A stretch of DNA of 24,251 nt, from positions 1 to 24,251 of the forward strand of contig JBFXED010000045.1 in NCBI GenBank assembly GCA_050180485.1, written 5' to 3'. The notes beneath the pieces are model-generated. The model was not told where the DNA came from. It was given only the letters and a program-made list of their open reading frames with translations, and made no database searches. The position numbers and the translations under genes are program-made. Positions 1 through 8,869 of this stretch are shown one piece after another; the stretch's first letter is position 1; every line of letters begins with the position of its first letter. This stretch comes from CADEGL01 sp050180485. GTDB taxonomy: Bacteria > Pseudomonadota > Alphaproteobacteria > CADEGL01.

Positions 1-1179
<1,179 letters not shown>

Positions 1180-1233
1180 AACGCCATGACTCCTTAATAA
1201 TGCGCCCATAGAAGCCGTTCATATTGCGGCGCA

Positions 1234-1243
1234 GCGATATCGC
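1234..1243. promoter_or_regulatory. Perfect 10-bp palindrome in the divergent aceB/mgdA region
   Basis: GCGATATCGC is its own reverse complement and lies about 55 bases upstream of the malate synthase start, in the 216-base divergent intergenic region. It could be an operator for either direction, but no binding protein is known to me for this site. A 10-bp palindrome can also arise by chance in a GC-rich genome. Confidence 0.3.
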
Positions 1244-1268
1244 ACACGCCAGGGACGGGGACAAGAGT

Positions 1269-1297
1269 TTGACATGGAAAATGCGGCCAAATTCCAT
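1269..1297 (+). promoter_or_regulatory. Candidate promoter and overlapping inverted repeat upstream of mgdA
   Basis: A perfect -35 hexamer TTGACA (1269-1274) is followed after 17 bases by a weak -10, TTCCAT (1292-1297). A 6-bp inverted repeat ATGGAA/TTCCAT (1274-1279 and 1292-1297, 12-base loop) spans exactly this spacer. A strong -35 with a poor -10 and an overlapping symmetric site suits an activator- or repressor-controlled promoter for the methylamine operon, leaving a leader of roughly 90 bases before the ATG at 1396. No transcription start is known, so this is inference from motifs. Confidence 0.4.
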
Positions 1298-1340
1298 TTG
1301 GGCGGTGCGGCATCCGCGGGTATGGCTGGAATAGGTCGGG

Positions 1341-1369
1341 AAAAAATCTTGCCCGCCATGAAAGCGGGC
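1341..1369 (-). terminator. Hairpin plus T-run, oriented leftward, in the mgdA leader
   Basis: GCCCGC (1351-1356) and GCGGGC (1364-1369) form a perfect 6-bp stem with a 7-base loop. Read on the minus strand the stem is followed by AAGATTTTTT, the layout of a short intrinsic terminator. No leftward gene ends here, so it would stop antisense transcription running from the mgd genes toward aceB. On the plus strand it is simply a leader hairpin ending 26 bases before the mgdA start. Confidence 0.3.
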
Positions 1370-1395
1370 CCTAGCGTGAGCTCTTAGAGCCTTCC

Positions 1396-2637
1396 ATGCC
1401 ATTCGGTCTCCTCAAATACGGACTGCTTCCCTCCCGCCGGGTGCCGCGCCGGATTCCGCCGACGCCCGAGCTGAAGCCGTCCTATGACGTCGTCATCATC
1501 GGTGGCGGCGGACATGGGCTGGCGGCTGCCTACTACCTGGCGAACGTCCACGGCATCACCAATGTGGCCGTGTTGGAGAAGGGCTACCTCGCGGGCGGCA
1601 ATACCGCGCGCAACACGGCGATCATCCGCTCCAATTATCTGACGCCGGAAGGCGTGCGCTTCTACGACGAGTCGGTGCGGCTCTATCAGAGCCTGTCGAA
1701 CGAGCTTGGGTTCAACATTCTCTATTCCGAGCGCGGGCATCTGACGCTCGCGCACACCGACGCGGCCGTGCGCACGATGCGCTGGCGCGCCGAGGTCAAC
1801 AAACATTGCGGCGTGAATTCGGAACTGATCTTCCCGGACGACATCCGCAAGCTGGCGCCGTCGCTCAACCTGTCGCACGAGGTGCGCTATCCGATCCTGG
1901 CGGCGCTGCACCATCCGCCGGGTTCGATCGCGCGCCATGACGCGGTGGCTTGGGGCTATGCTATCGGCGCGGCGCGGCGCGGTGTCGAGATCCACCAGCA
2001 GACCGAGGTGACCGGCCTCAAGCGCGAAGGCAATCGCATCGTGGCGGTCGAGACCAATCGCGGCACGGTCGCGTGCGGCAAGGTGCTGCAGGCCGTGGCC
2101 GGGTCGTCGACGCGCCTGGCCGACATGGCGGGCTTCCGCCTGCCGATCAAGACCGTGCCGCTGCAGGCCTGCGTGTCCCAGCCGCTGAAACCGTTCCTCG
2201 ACCCGATCATCGTTTCCGGCAGCTTGCATGTTTACATCTCGCAAAGCTCGCGCGGTGAGCTGGTGATGGGCGGCTCGACCGATCCCTATCCGCTCTACTC
2301 CACGCGCTCGACCTTGGAGTTCAAGGAAACGCTCATGGCGCACATGCTGGAGCTGTTTCCGTTCCTGTCCGAGGTGCGGTTGCTGCGTCAATGGGCGGGC
2401 ATGGCCGACATGACGCCCGATTTCAGCCCCGTGATGGGCGAGACGCCGCTCGACAACTATTACCTCGACGCCGGCTGGGGAACCTGGGGCTTCAAGGCCA
2501 CGCCCGTCTGCGGCAAGCGCATGGCCGAGACGGTGGCGACCGGCAAGGCGCCCGAAATCCTGCACGCGTTCCGCCTGTCGCGCTTCGAGGAGTTCGCGCA
2601 GGCCGGCGAACGCGGCGCGGCGTCGGTTGGGCATTGA
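1396..2637 (+). CDS. mgdA: N-methylglutamate dehydrogenase subunit A (SoxB-like flavoprotein)
   Basis: This is the catalytic flavin subunit of a heterotetrameric sarcosine-oxidase-type enzyme, which oxidises the N-methyl group of N-methylglutamate. The 413 residues match SoxB length. A FAD dinucleotide-binding motif (VVIIGGGGHGLAAAYYLA) starts near residue 32. ARHDAVAWGYA around His181 matches the region that carries covalent FMN in sarcosine oxidase beta subunits. WGTWGFKATPVCGKRMAE closes the FAD domain. The start at 1396 fits the family N-terminus, although Shine-Dalgarno complementarity is poor. It is the first gene of the cluster, with mgdB 10 bases downstream. By sequence alone sarcosine oxidase soxB is the alternative name; linkage to mgsABC and gmaS favours mgdA. 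Confidence 0.88.
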   Translation: MPFGLLKYGLLPSRRVPRRIPPTPELKPSYDVVIIGGGGHGLAAAYYLANVHGITNVAVLEKGYLAGGNTARNTAIIRSNYLTPEGVRFYDESVRLYQSLSNELGFNILYSERGHLTLAHTDAAVRTMRWRAEVNKHCGVNSELIFPDDIRKLAPSLNLSHEVRYPILAALHHPPGSIARHDAVAWGYAIGAARRGVEIHQQTEVTGLKREGNRIVAVETNRGTVACGKVLQAVAGSSTRLADMAGFRLPIKTVPLQACVSQPLKPFLDPIIVSGSLHVYISQSSRGELVMGGSTDPYPLYSTRSTLEFKETLMAHMLELFPFLSEVRLLRQWAGMADMTPDFSPVMGETPLDNYYLDAGWGTWGFKATPVCGKRMAETVATGKAPEILHAFRLSRFEEFAQAGERGAASVGH

Positions 2638-2647
2638 GGGCGCGGCG

Positions 2648-2947
2648 ATGAAGACCATGACCTGCCCCCTCAACGGCGTGCGCAACATCTCGGAGTTCGT
2701 CTGCGGCGGCGAGGTGCGCGCGATGCCCGATCCCGCCACGGGCAGCGACGCCGAATGGGCCGACTATGTCTTCATGGAGAACAACAAGGCGGGCGTGGTG
2801 CGCGAATGGTGGTGCCACACGCCCACCTCGTTCTGGTTCATCGCAGAACGCGACACCGTGACGGACGAGATCCTGCGCACGTATCCGGCGGGTGAGGTGT
2901 TTTCCGCGCGGCGCGACTTCGACGCGCCGAAAGAGGGCGGGGCATGA
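2648..2947 (+). CDS. mgdB: N-methylglutamate dehydrogenase subunit B (SoxD-like)
   Basis: Small delta-type subunit of the sarcosine-oxidase-like complex, 99 residues, the usual SoxD size. The ATG at 2648 gives MKTMTCPLNGVRNISEF; an upstream in-frame ATG at 2627 overlaps mgdA and looks spurious. In SoxD a zinc ion is held by a Cys-x2-Cys pair near the N-terminus and a His-x3-Cys pair later. Here Cys6 is kept but the second Cys position is Asn9, and His57 is kept but the later Cys position is Ser61, so the classical zinc site appears incomplete. EWWCHTPTSFWFIAERDT matches the family's conserved core. The gene overlaps mgdC by ATGA, implying translational coupling. Confidence 0.87.
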   Translation: MKTMTCPLNGVRNISEFVCGGEVRAMPDPATGSDAEWADYVFMENNKAGVVREWWCHTPTSFWFIAERDTVTDEILRTYPAGEVFSARRDFDAPKEGGA

Positions 2948-5850
2948 GTACCGCGCCCTACCGCCTGCCGCCCCATCCCGGCGAGCGCATCGACCGCGAC
3001 AAGCCGATCGCATTTTCGTTCGAGGGACGCACCTACGAAGGGCTGGCGGGCGACACGGTGGCCAGCGCGCTGGCCGCGCACGGCGTGAAGATCCTTTCGC
3101 GCTCGTTCAAATACCGGCGGCCGCGCGGCGTCCTGACCATGGCGGGGCAGGATGCGAACACGCTGATCCAGCTGGGCGATGCGCCCAACGTGCCGGCCGA
3201 CACCTTGGCGGTTGCACCAGGGTTGGAGGTCGCGGGCCAGAACTATTCGGGTTCCCTCGCGCGCGACTGGGGCTCGTGGATCGGGCATTTCGGCCGCTTC
3301 CTGCCGGTCGGCTTCTATTACAAGGCGTTCTTCCGTCCTAAGGGCGCGTGGCGCTTTTGGGAACCGGTCGTGCGCGGTCGCGCGGGCCTCGGCCGCGTCG
3401 ATGTGAAGGCGCACCACCGCTATTACGACAAGGCGTATGCCTGGCACGACGTGGCCGTGATCGGCGGTGGGCCTGCCGGCATGGCGGCGGCGCTGGAGGC
3501 CGCGCGTGCGCGCGCCGACGTTCTGCTGGTCGAGGAGAATCCCTATCTTGGCGGCTCGCTGGCCTATGCGCGCGCGGACGCCGAAGGCGAACTGGCGCTG
3601 CGGCGGCTGACGCAGTTGTCGGGCGCCGTGCGCAGCGCGGGCGTGCGCGTCATGACCGGCGCCATGTGCCAGGGCGTGTTCGGCGAGAACTGGCTGTCGG
3701 TCATCCAGGGTGACCGAATGTACAAAGTTCGCGCGAAGGAAGTGGTGCTGGCGACCGGCTCCGTCGAACAACCCGCCGTGTTCCGAAACAACGATCTGCC
3801 CGGCATCATGCAGGGCTCCGCAGCGCAACGGCTGATCCGCCTCTACGGCGTGCGGCCCGGCAAGCGCGCCATCGTCGTCACGGCCAATTCCGACGGCTAC
3901 GGCGTGGCGCTCGATCTTCTGGACGCGGGAGTCGAGGTCGCGGCGCTGCTGGATCTGCGCGCCGCTCCGCCGTCCTGCGCGCGGTCGGAAGCCGCGCGTC
4001 AGCGTGGTGTGCGCGTCGTGCCGCGCTACGCGCCGTGGGAAGGCGTGATCGGCAAGGACGGCACGGTCGCGGGCCTGCGCATCGCCCGCATCGCGGGCCA
4101 CGGGCGCTGCGACGCGCCGGACGAGACGATCGATTGCGACCTGATCTGCATGTCGATCGGCTATGCGCCCTCGGCGCAGCTTCTGCACCATGCGGGCGGC
4201 AAGGCGGCGTACGACAAGGCCAGCGCAACCTTCACCATCCGCGGCGTGCCGCCGCACATGGCGGTCGCGGGCTCGATGGACGGTGCGTACGAGATCGAGG
4301 CTGCCATCGCCGACGGCCGCCGTGCTGGCTGGGACGCGGTCACGCGCCTTGGCAAGACGGTGGACGAGCCGCCCATGGCGAGCAAGGGCGGTGCCGGCTG
4401 GAATCACCCGTGGCCGGTCTTCCCCCATCCCGAAGGCAAAGACTTCGTCGACTTCGATGAAGACCTCCAGGTTTCCGACATCCGCAATGCGATCGCCGAG
4501 GGCTACGACCATATCGAGCTTCTCAAGCGCTACTCGACCGCGGGCATGGGCCCGTCGCAGGGGCGGCACACGGCGCTGACCTTGGCGCGCCTGGCGGCGG
4601 AAGCGACCGGCCGCGACATCGAGATCGTCGGTGCGACGACGGTGCGGCCGCCGGTCAGTGGCGAGAAGTTCGGCCATCTGGCCGGACGCGGCTTCGAGCC
4701 CGTGCGCTTGACCGCCATGCACCATCGCCATCTGGAGCTGGGCGCGCAGATGATGCCGGCGGGCCTATGGCTGCGGCCCGCCTACTACGGCGCGCCGGAC
4801 AAGCGCGCGGAGGCGATCCGCGCCGAGGCCGCCGCGGTGCGCGAAGGCGTCGGCATCATCGACGTCTCGACGCTCGGCGGCTTCGATGTGCGCGGGCCCG
4901 ACGCGGCGGAGCTTCTCAACCGCCTCTACACCTTTAACTACAAAAACCAGCCGGTGGGGCGCGCCCGCTATGCGCTGATGTGCGATCAGACCGGCGCCAT
5001 CATCGACGACGGCGTGGCCGCGCGTTTCCACGACCAGCATTTCTACGTCACGGCGACCACGGGCGGCGCCGACCGGGTCTACCAGAGCATGCTGTGGTGG
5101 AACGCCCAATGGCGCCTGGACGTCGACGTGACCGCCCTGACGGCGGCCTATGCGGGCGTGAATATCGCCGGTCCGCATGCGCGGGCGGCCTTGGCCAAGC
5201 TCTGCAAGGACGTCGACCTGTCGCCCGAGGCGTTCCCCTATATGGGCGTGCGCACGGGTACCGTGGCGGGGATTTCCGCGCGCCTCTTGCGTGTCGGGTT
5301 CGTGGGCGAACTGGGCTATGAACTGCATGTGCCCGCGAGTCAGGGCGAGGCGCTGTGGGACGCGTTGCTCTATGCGGGGCGCGAGTTCGGCATCCGTCCT
5401 TTCGGCGTCGAGGCCCAGCGTCTTCTGCGCCTGGAGAAGGGGCACATCATCGTGGGCCAGGACACGGATGGTGAAACGCACTCGTACATGGCTGACATGG
5501 GCTGGGCGATCGCCAAGAAGAAACCGTTCTTCGTCGGCATGCGCGCCATCGCGGCCCAGATGAAGCGGCCGCTGCCGCGCAAGCTGGTCGGCTTCGCGCT
5601 GACCAACCCGCTCGATCCTATTCCGGAGGAATGCCATCTGGTGGTGCGCGACGGCGCGATCGTCGGTCGGGTCACCTCCGCCGCCTATTCGGACTCCCTA
5701 CGCCGGATCATCGGGCTGGCCTTCGTGGCGCCGGATCAAGCGGAGCCCGGAAGCCGCTTCACGATCAAGATCGGCGAAAAGAAACTGATCGAGGCGGAAG
5801 TGGTGAAGCTTCCGTTCTACGACCCCGACGGCAAGCGGCAGGAGATGTAG
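2944..5850 (+). CDS. mgdC: N-methylglutamate dehydrogenase subunit C (SoxA-like, FAD/NAD plus GcvT domains)
   Basis: Large alpha-type subunit, 968 residues, matching SoxA length. An N-terminal beta-grasp-like domain (about 15-95) contains LSRSFKYRRPRGVLTMAGQD. A dinucleotide-binding domain follows with VAVIGGGPAGMAAALEAA near residue 171 and a second nucleotide-binding region around IVVTANSDGYGVALDLLDA. The C-terminal part from about residue 575 is a GcvT/aminomethyltransferase-like domain (GVGIIDVSTLGGFDVRGPDA, then RLLRLEKGHIIVGQDTDGE), which in this family binds tetrahydrofolate so the released one-carbon unit becomes methylene-THF. The start overlaps the mgdB stop (ATGA at 2944-2947), and mgdD begins two bases after the stop. 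Sarcosine oxidase alpha is the alternative name. Confidence 0.88.
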   Translation: MSTAPYRLPPHPGERIDRDKPIAFSFEGRTYEGLAGDTVASALAAHGVKILSRSFKYRRPRGVLTMAGQDANTLIQLGDAPNVPADTLAVAPGLEVAGQNYSGSLARDWGSWIGHFGRFLPVGFYYKAFFRPKGAWRFWEPVVRGRAGLGRVDVKAHHRYYDKAYAWHDVAVIGGGPAGMAAALEAARARADVLLVEENPYLGGSLAYARADAEGELALRRLTQLSGAVRSAGVRVMTGAMCQGVFGENWLSVIQGDRMYKVRAKEVVLATGSVEQPAVFRNNDLPGIMQGSAAQRLIRLYGVRPGKRAIVVTANSDGYGVALDLLDAGVEVAALLDLRAAPPSCARSEAARQRGVRVVPRYAPWEGVIGKDGTVAGLRIARIAGHGRCDAPDETIDCDLICMSIGYAPSAQLLHHAGGKAAYDKASATFTIRGVPPHMAVAGSMDGAYEIEAAIADGRRAGWDAVTRLGKTVDEPPMASKGGAGWNHPWPVFPHPEGKDFVDFDEDLQVSDIRNAIAEGYDHIELLKRYSTAGMGPSQGRHTALTLARLAAEATGRDIEIVGATTVRPPVSGEKFGHLAGRGFEPVRLTAMHHRHLELGAQMMPAGLWLRPAYYGAPDKRAEAIRAEAAAVREGVGIIDVSTLGGFDVRGPDAAELLNRLYTFNYKNQPVGRARYALMCDQTGAIIDDGVAARFHDQHFYVTATTGGADRVYQSMLWWNAQWRLDVDVTALTAAYAGVNIAGPHARAALAKLCKDVDLSPEAFPYMGVRTGTVAGISARLLRVGFVGELGYELHVPASQGEALWDALLYAGREFGIRPFGVEAQRLLRLEKGHIIVGQDTDGETHSYMADMGWAIAKKKPFFVGMRAIAAQMKRPLPRKLVGFALTNPLDPIPEECHLVVRDGAIVGRVTSAAYSDSLRRIIGLAFVAPDQAEPGSRFTIKIGEKKLIEAEVVKLPFYDPDGKRQEM

Positions 5851-5852
5851 CC

Positions 5853-6554
5853 GTGGTCCGTCCGTTCGAATACGCCCGCCGCAGCTTCCTCCACCGCCGC
5901 CTGGCCGAACATGGCGCGGTGTTCGCCGAAGTCGCAGGCGCGGCCGTGGCGGATCATTACGGTGGCGTGGAGGGCGAAGCGGTGGGCGCGGCCCAGCTCG
6001 CGCTGGCCGATCTGTCGCCGCTGCCGCGCATCGGCTTCAAGGGCAAGAACGCGCTCAACTGGATGATCAGCCAGGGCGTGCGCGGCCTGCAGACCGACAA
6101 TGCCGTCGATGTGCAGTATGACGGCGTGCGCGCTGCGCGCCTGGCGCCGAGCGAAGGCCTCATCCTGTGCGACCTGGAAGCCAAGAGCGGCTCGGTCGCG
6201 CGTCTGGCCGAGGCGTGGTCGCTGGAATCGGCGCCGCTCTGTTTCCCGGTCCCGCGCGCCGACAGCCATTACTGGTTCGCCATCACTGGCGCGCGCGCGG
6301 CCGAGATGTTCGCCAAGGTCTGCGGCGTCGATTTGAGGCCCGACCGCTTTGCCGTGGGCGCCATCGCGCAGACCTCGCTCGCGCGCAACAACGCCATCAT
6401 CATCCGGCGCGATCTCGGCCGCACGCTGGCCTACGACGTCCTGGGCGACAGCGCGTCCGCCGATTACATGTGGCGATGCCTCTTGGATGCCATGGCTGAA
6501 TTCGGCGGCAAGCCCGCGGGCCTCTCCGCGCTGCGCCGCCTTGCGGCGGAATAG
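5853..6554 (+). CDS. mgdD: N-methylglutamate dehydrogenase subunit D (SoxG-like)
   Basis: Gamma-type subunit of the complex, a small protein related to the folate-binding GcvT fold. I place the start at GTG 5853, giving 233 residues (first residues MVRPFEYARRSFLHRRLAEH). This choice rests on AGGAG at 5840-5844 with 8-base spacing and on the fact that the open frame further upstream lies entirely inside mgdC. Recognisable stretches are LADLSPLPRIGFKGKNALNW and FAVGAIAQTSLARNNAIIIRRD, both typical of SoxG proteins. It completes the four-subunit set and is followed immediately, with no gap, by the regulator gene, so all five genes are probably co-transcribed. Confidence 0.85.
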   Translation: MVRPFEYARRSFLHRRLAEHGAVFAEVAGAAVADHYGGVEGEAVGAAQLALADLSPLPRIGFKGKNALNWMISQGVRGLQTDNAVDVQYDGVRAARLAPSEGLILCDLEAKSGSVARLAEAWSLESAPLCFPVPRADSHYWFAITGARAAEMFAKVCGVDLRPDRFAVGAIAQTSLARNNAIIIRRDLGRTLAYDVLGDSASADYMWRCLLDAMAEFGGKPAGLSALRRLAAE

Positions 6555-7196
6555 ATGGCGGCCAAAAGCAAACGCGTGGCGGCGGGCAAGAAGGCGAAGC
6601 CCGCGCCCGCCAATCTCGGCGGCGTGCTGGAAACGGCCATCGGCCGCGAGGTGCACGCCTTTCGCCGCAAGCACGGCATGACGGTGGTCGATCTAGCCCG
6701 GCTGGCGAAACTGTCGCCCGGCATGTTGTCCAAGATCGAGAACGGGCTAACCTCGCCGTCGCTCGCCACGCTGCGCGCGTTATCCACGGCGCTCGGTGTA
6801 CCGGTCACGGCCTTCTTCCGCCGCTTCGAGCAGCATACCGACGCCACCTTCGTGCGCGCGGGCGAGGGGCTGGTGATCGAGCGGCGCGGCACGCGCGTCG
6901 GGCATCAGTACCGGCTGCTCGGCCACGGCGTGCGCAAGAGCGTGGCGGTCGAGCCTTATCTGATCACGCTAACGGAGCAGTCCGAGGTCTTCCCGCTGTT
7001 CCAGCATGACAGCGTCGAGTTCCTCTACGTGCTGGAAGGGCGCATGCGCTACCGGCACGGCGACAAGACATATCTCTTGGGGCCGGGCGACTCGCTGTTC
7101 TTCGACGCCAATGCGCCGCACGGGCCGGACGAACTGATCGCCCTGCCGATCCGCTTCCTGGCCATCATTTCCCAAGCGCCGGGCGCGGAGGACTAG
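6555..7196 (+). CDS. XRE-family regulator with C-terminal cupin domain
   Basis: Probable DNA-binding regulator of methylamine use, 213 residues. A basic, Ala/Lys-rich N-terminal tail (1-20) precedes a helix-turn-helix of the XRE type (about 30-90, with MTVVDLARLAKLSPGMLSKI and TSPSLATLRALSTALGV). A cupin_2-like sensor domain follows (about 125-205). Its possible metal or ligand residues are His151, Glu155 and His189 within LFQHDSVEFLYVLEG and FFDANAPHGP. The ATG directly follows the mgdD stop, and no Shine-Dalgarno is evident, so translation likely depends on coupling. The gene sits between mgdABCD and mgsABC. That position suggests it senses a pathway compound and controls one or both halves; the ligand is unknown. 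Confidence 0.88.
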   Translation: MAAKSKRVAAGKKAKPAPANLGGVLETAIGREVHAFRRKHGMTVVDLARLAKLSPGMLSKIENGLTSPSLATLRALSTALGVPVTAFFRRFEQHTDATFVRAGEGLVIERRGTRVGHQYRLLGHGVRKSVAVEPYLITLTEQSEVFPLFQHDSVEFLYVLEGRMRYRHGDKTYLLGPGDSLFFDANAPHGPDELIALPIRFLAIISQAPGAED

Positions 7197-7256
7197 TTCC
7201 GGAAATTCATGGCAGGAATATTTTTTCACTCCTATAATTGACCCTCATTTCGGGTC
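7197..7256 (+). promoter_or_regulatory. Candidate promoter/operator region for mgsABC-gmaS
   Basis: The 74-base gap after the regulator gene contains a perfect 8-bp palindrome TTCCGGAA (7197-7204), a consensus -10 hexamer TATAAT (7233-7238) and a 5-bp inverted repeat GACCC/GGGTC (7240-7244 and 7252-7256) just downstream of the -10. No good -35 is present at 17 bp (TGGCAG, 7210-7215), which fits an activated promoter. A GGAGGG Shine-Dalgarno follows at 7261-7266. A regulated internal promoter for the mgs half is likely but untested. Confidence 0.45.
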
Positions 7257-7270
7257 TGGCGGAGGGTGCG

Positions 7271-8170
7271 ATGTGCGGAATTGTCGGTCTTTTCCTGAAA
7301 AATCCGGCCCTGCGGCCTGAGCTCGGCACCCACGTCTCGACCATGCTGGCCGAGATGACCTCGCGCGGGCCGGACAGTGCGGGCATTGCCGTCTATCACC
7401 GCCCGACAATGGACGGGGCGTCTAAATTTACCCTCTTCCATGACGACGATTCCTACCACTGGCGCGAAATGGCGGGCCGCCTGTCCGAGGCACTGGGCGT
7501 CGAAAGCGATGTCGAAAAGCGCGCCAAGCATGTGGTTCTCGCCGTCAATTCGGCGGAAGAGCCGGTGCGTGCGTGGCTGGCCACCCATTGCCCGGACGTG
7601 CGCATCATGGGCTACGGCTCGTTGATGGAAGTCTACAAAGAGAAGGGTTTGCCCGCCGACGTGCTGCGCCGTCACGGCATCCCGCAGATGGAAGGCACCC
7701 ATGCCGTCGGTCACACGCGCATGGCGACCGAAAGCATCGTGACGACGGAGCATTCGCACCCCTTCACGGCGGCGCCCGACATGTGCCTCGTGCACAACGG
7801 CTCGCTCTCGAACCACAACCGCCTGCGCCAATGGCTGAAGCGGCGCGGCCAGAGCTTCGACACCGACAACGACAGCGAGGTGGCCGCGCGCTATTTCGCC
7901 TATCGCATGTCCGAAGGCGCCTCGCTGGAGGAGGCCATGGAAGCGGGCCTCAAAGACCTCGACGGGTTCTTCACCTTCACCATGGGCACGCGCGATGGAT
8001 TCGCGGTGTTGCGTGATGGGATCGCCTGCAAGCCGGCCGTCCTTGCCGAGACGGACGATTGGGTCGCCATGGGCTCGGAATATCGCGCGCTGGCGCATCT
8101 GCCAGGCGTGGACAAGGCGACTATCTGGGAGCCCAAGCCTGCCGTCGTTTACACCTGGACGTTGAACTGA
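7271..8170 (+). CDS. mgsA: N-methylglutamate synthase subunit A (class II glutamine amidotransferase)
   Basis: N-terminal-nucleophile amidotransferase subunit, 299 residues. After Met removal Cys2 is the nucleophile (MCGIVGLF), which fixes the start at ATG 7271, preceded by GGAGGG. Further class II motifs are TSRGPDSAG, VGHTRMATES (Arg150) and LVHNGSLSNHNRL (Asn177, Gly178). In the NMG pathway it releases methylamine from the gamma-glutamyl amide for transfer within the MgsABC complex, just as GltB's N-terminal domain releases ammonia. It is also called GlxB when found with glxCD-glnT in rhizobia. mgsB begins 5 bases after its stop. Confidence 0.87.
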   Translation: MCGIVGLFLKNPALRPELGTHVSTMLAEMTSRGPDSAGIAVYHRPTMDGASKFTLFHDDDSYHWREMAGRLSEALGVESDVEKRAKHVVLAVNSAEEPVRAWLATHCPDVRIMGYGSLMEVYKEKGLPADVLRRHGIPQMEGTHAVGHTRMATESIVTTEHSHPFTAAPDMCLVHNGSLSNHNRLRQWLKRRGQSFDTDNDSEVAARYFAYRMSEGASLEEAMEAGLKDLDGFFTFTMGTRDGFAVLRDGIACKPAVLAETDDWVAMGSEYRALAHLPGVDKATIWEPKPAVVYTWTLN

Positions 8171-8175
8171 CCGCC

Positions 8176-8859
8176 ATGATCGACGTCGATATCGCCGGCA
8201 CCAAGGTGCGCGCGCTGAACCAGCGGCTCCATGCCTTACCCAAGGACACCAACGAGCGTGCATGGCGGGTGCTGAACCCCATGGGCGCCCATTCCATCGC
8301 GGCGGGGCTGACACAACCCATCGAGGTTCGCGTCGAAGGCCATGTCGGCTATTACTGCGCGGGCATGAACAAGGAAGCGACCGTGGTGGTGAACGGCCAC
8401 TGCGGCTGGGGCTTTGGCGAAAACATCATGAGCGGCCTGGTACGCGTGACCGGCAATGCCTCGCAGGCGGTCGGCGCGTCCGGGCACGGCGGCATGGTGG
8501 TGGTGGACGGCGACGCCGGCGCGCGCTGCGCCATCTCGCTCAAGGGCGCCGCCGTTGTGGTGGGCGGCTCGGTCGGGCATTTCAGCGCCTTCATGGCCCA
8601 GGCTGGCAGCCTCGTGGTCTGTGGCGACGCGGGCGACAATCTGGGCGATTCGCTTTACGAGGCGCGGCTCTATGTGCGCGGCTCGGTGGCCAGCCTCGGC
8701 GCCGACTGCGTCGAGAAAAAGATGACACCGCACCATCTGCAAAAGCTGGAACGTCTGTTGACTCAGGCCGGTATGACGGCCGACCCCAAATCCTTCCGCC
8801 GCTACGGCTCGGCCCGGAAGCTCTACAACTTCCACGCCGACCACGCCGACGCGTACTGA
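8176..8859 (+). CDS. mgsB: N-methylglutamate synthase subunit B (GXGXG domain, GlxC-like)
   Basis: A 227-residue protein corresponding to the C-terminal glutamate-synthase GXGXG beta-helix domain. It shows repeated glycine-rich turns such as VNGHCGWGFGENIMSG, VTGNASQAVGASGHGG, VDGDAGARCAISLKG and VCGDAGDNLGDS. In glutamate synthase this domain is structural and helps connect the amidotransferase and synthase sites; here it is a separate subunit between mgsA and mgsC. The same split is seen in glxBCD sets. The ATG at 8176 follows mgsA closely, and mgsC starts 10 bases after its stop with GAGGAAG as ribosome site. Confidence 0.86.
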   Translation: MIDVDIAGTKVRALNQRLHALPKDTNERAWRVLNPMGAHSIAAGLTQPIEVRVEGHVGYYCAGMNKEATVVVNGHCGWGFGENIMSGLVRVTGNASQAVGASGHGGMVVVDGDAGARCAISLKGAAVVVGGSVGHFSAFMAQAGSLVVCGDAGDNLGDSLYEARLYVRGSVASLGADCVEKKMTPHHLQKLERLLTQAGMTADPKSFRRYGSARKLYNFHADHADAY

Positions 8860-8869
8860 GGAAGCCGCC

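Noticed and set aside
2764..4731. Long minus-strand open frame opposite mgdC
   Set aside because: Composition is typical of an antisense shadow (Arg/His/Ala-rich, no motifs) and mgdC motifs are unambiguous on the plus strand.
7210..7225. Sigma-54-like TGGCAGG upstream of mgsA
   Set aside because: The -24 GG is present but the required GC at -12 is TT, so it is not a credible sigma-54 promoter.
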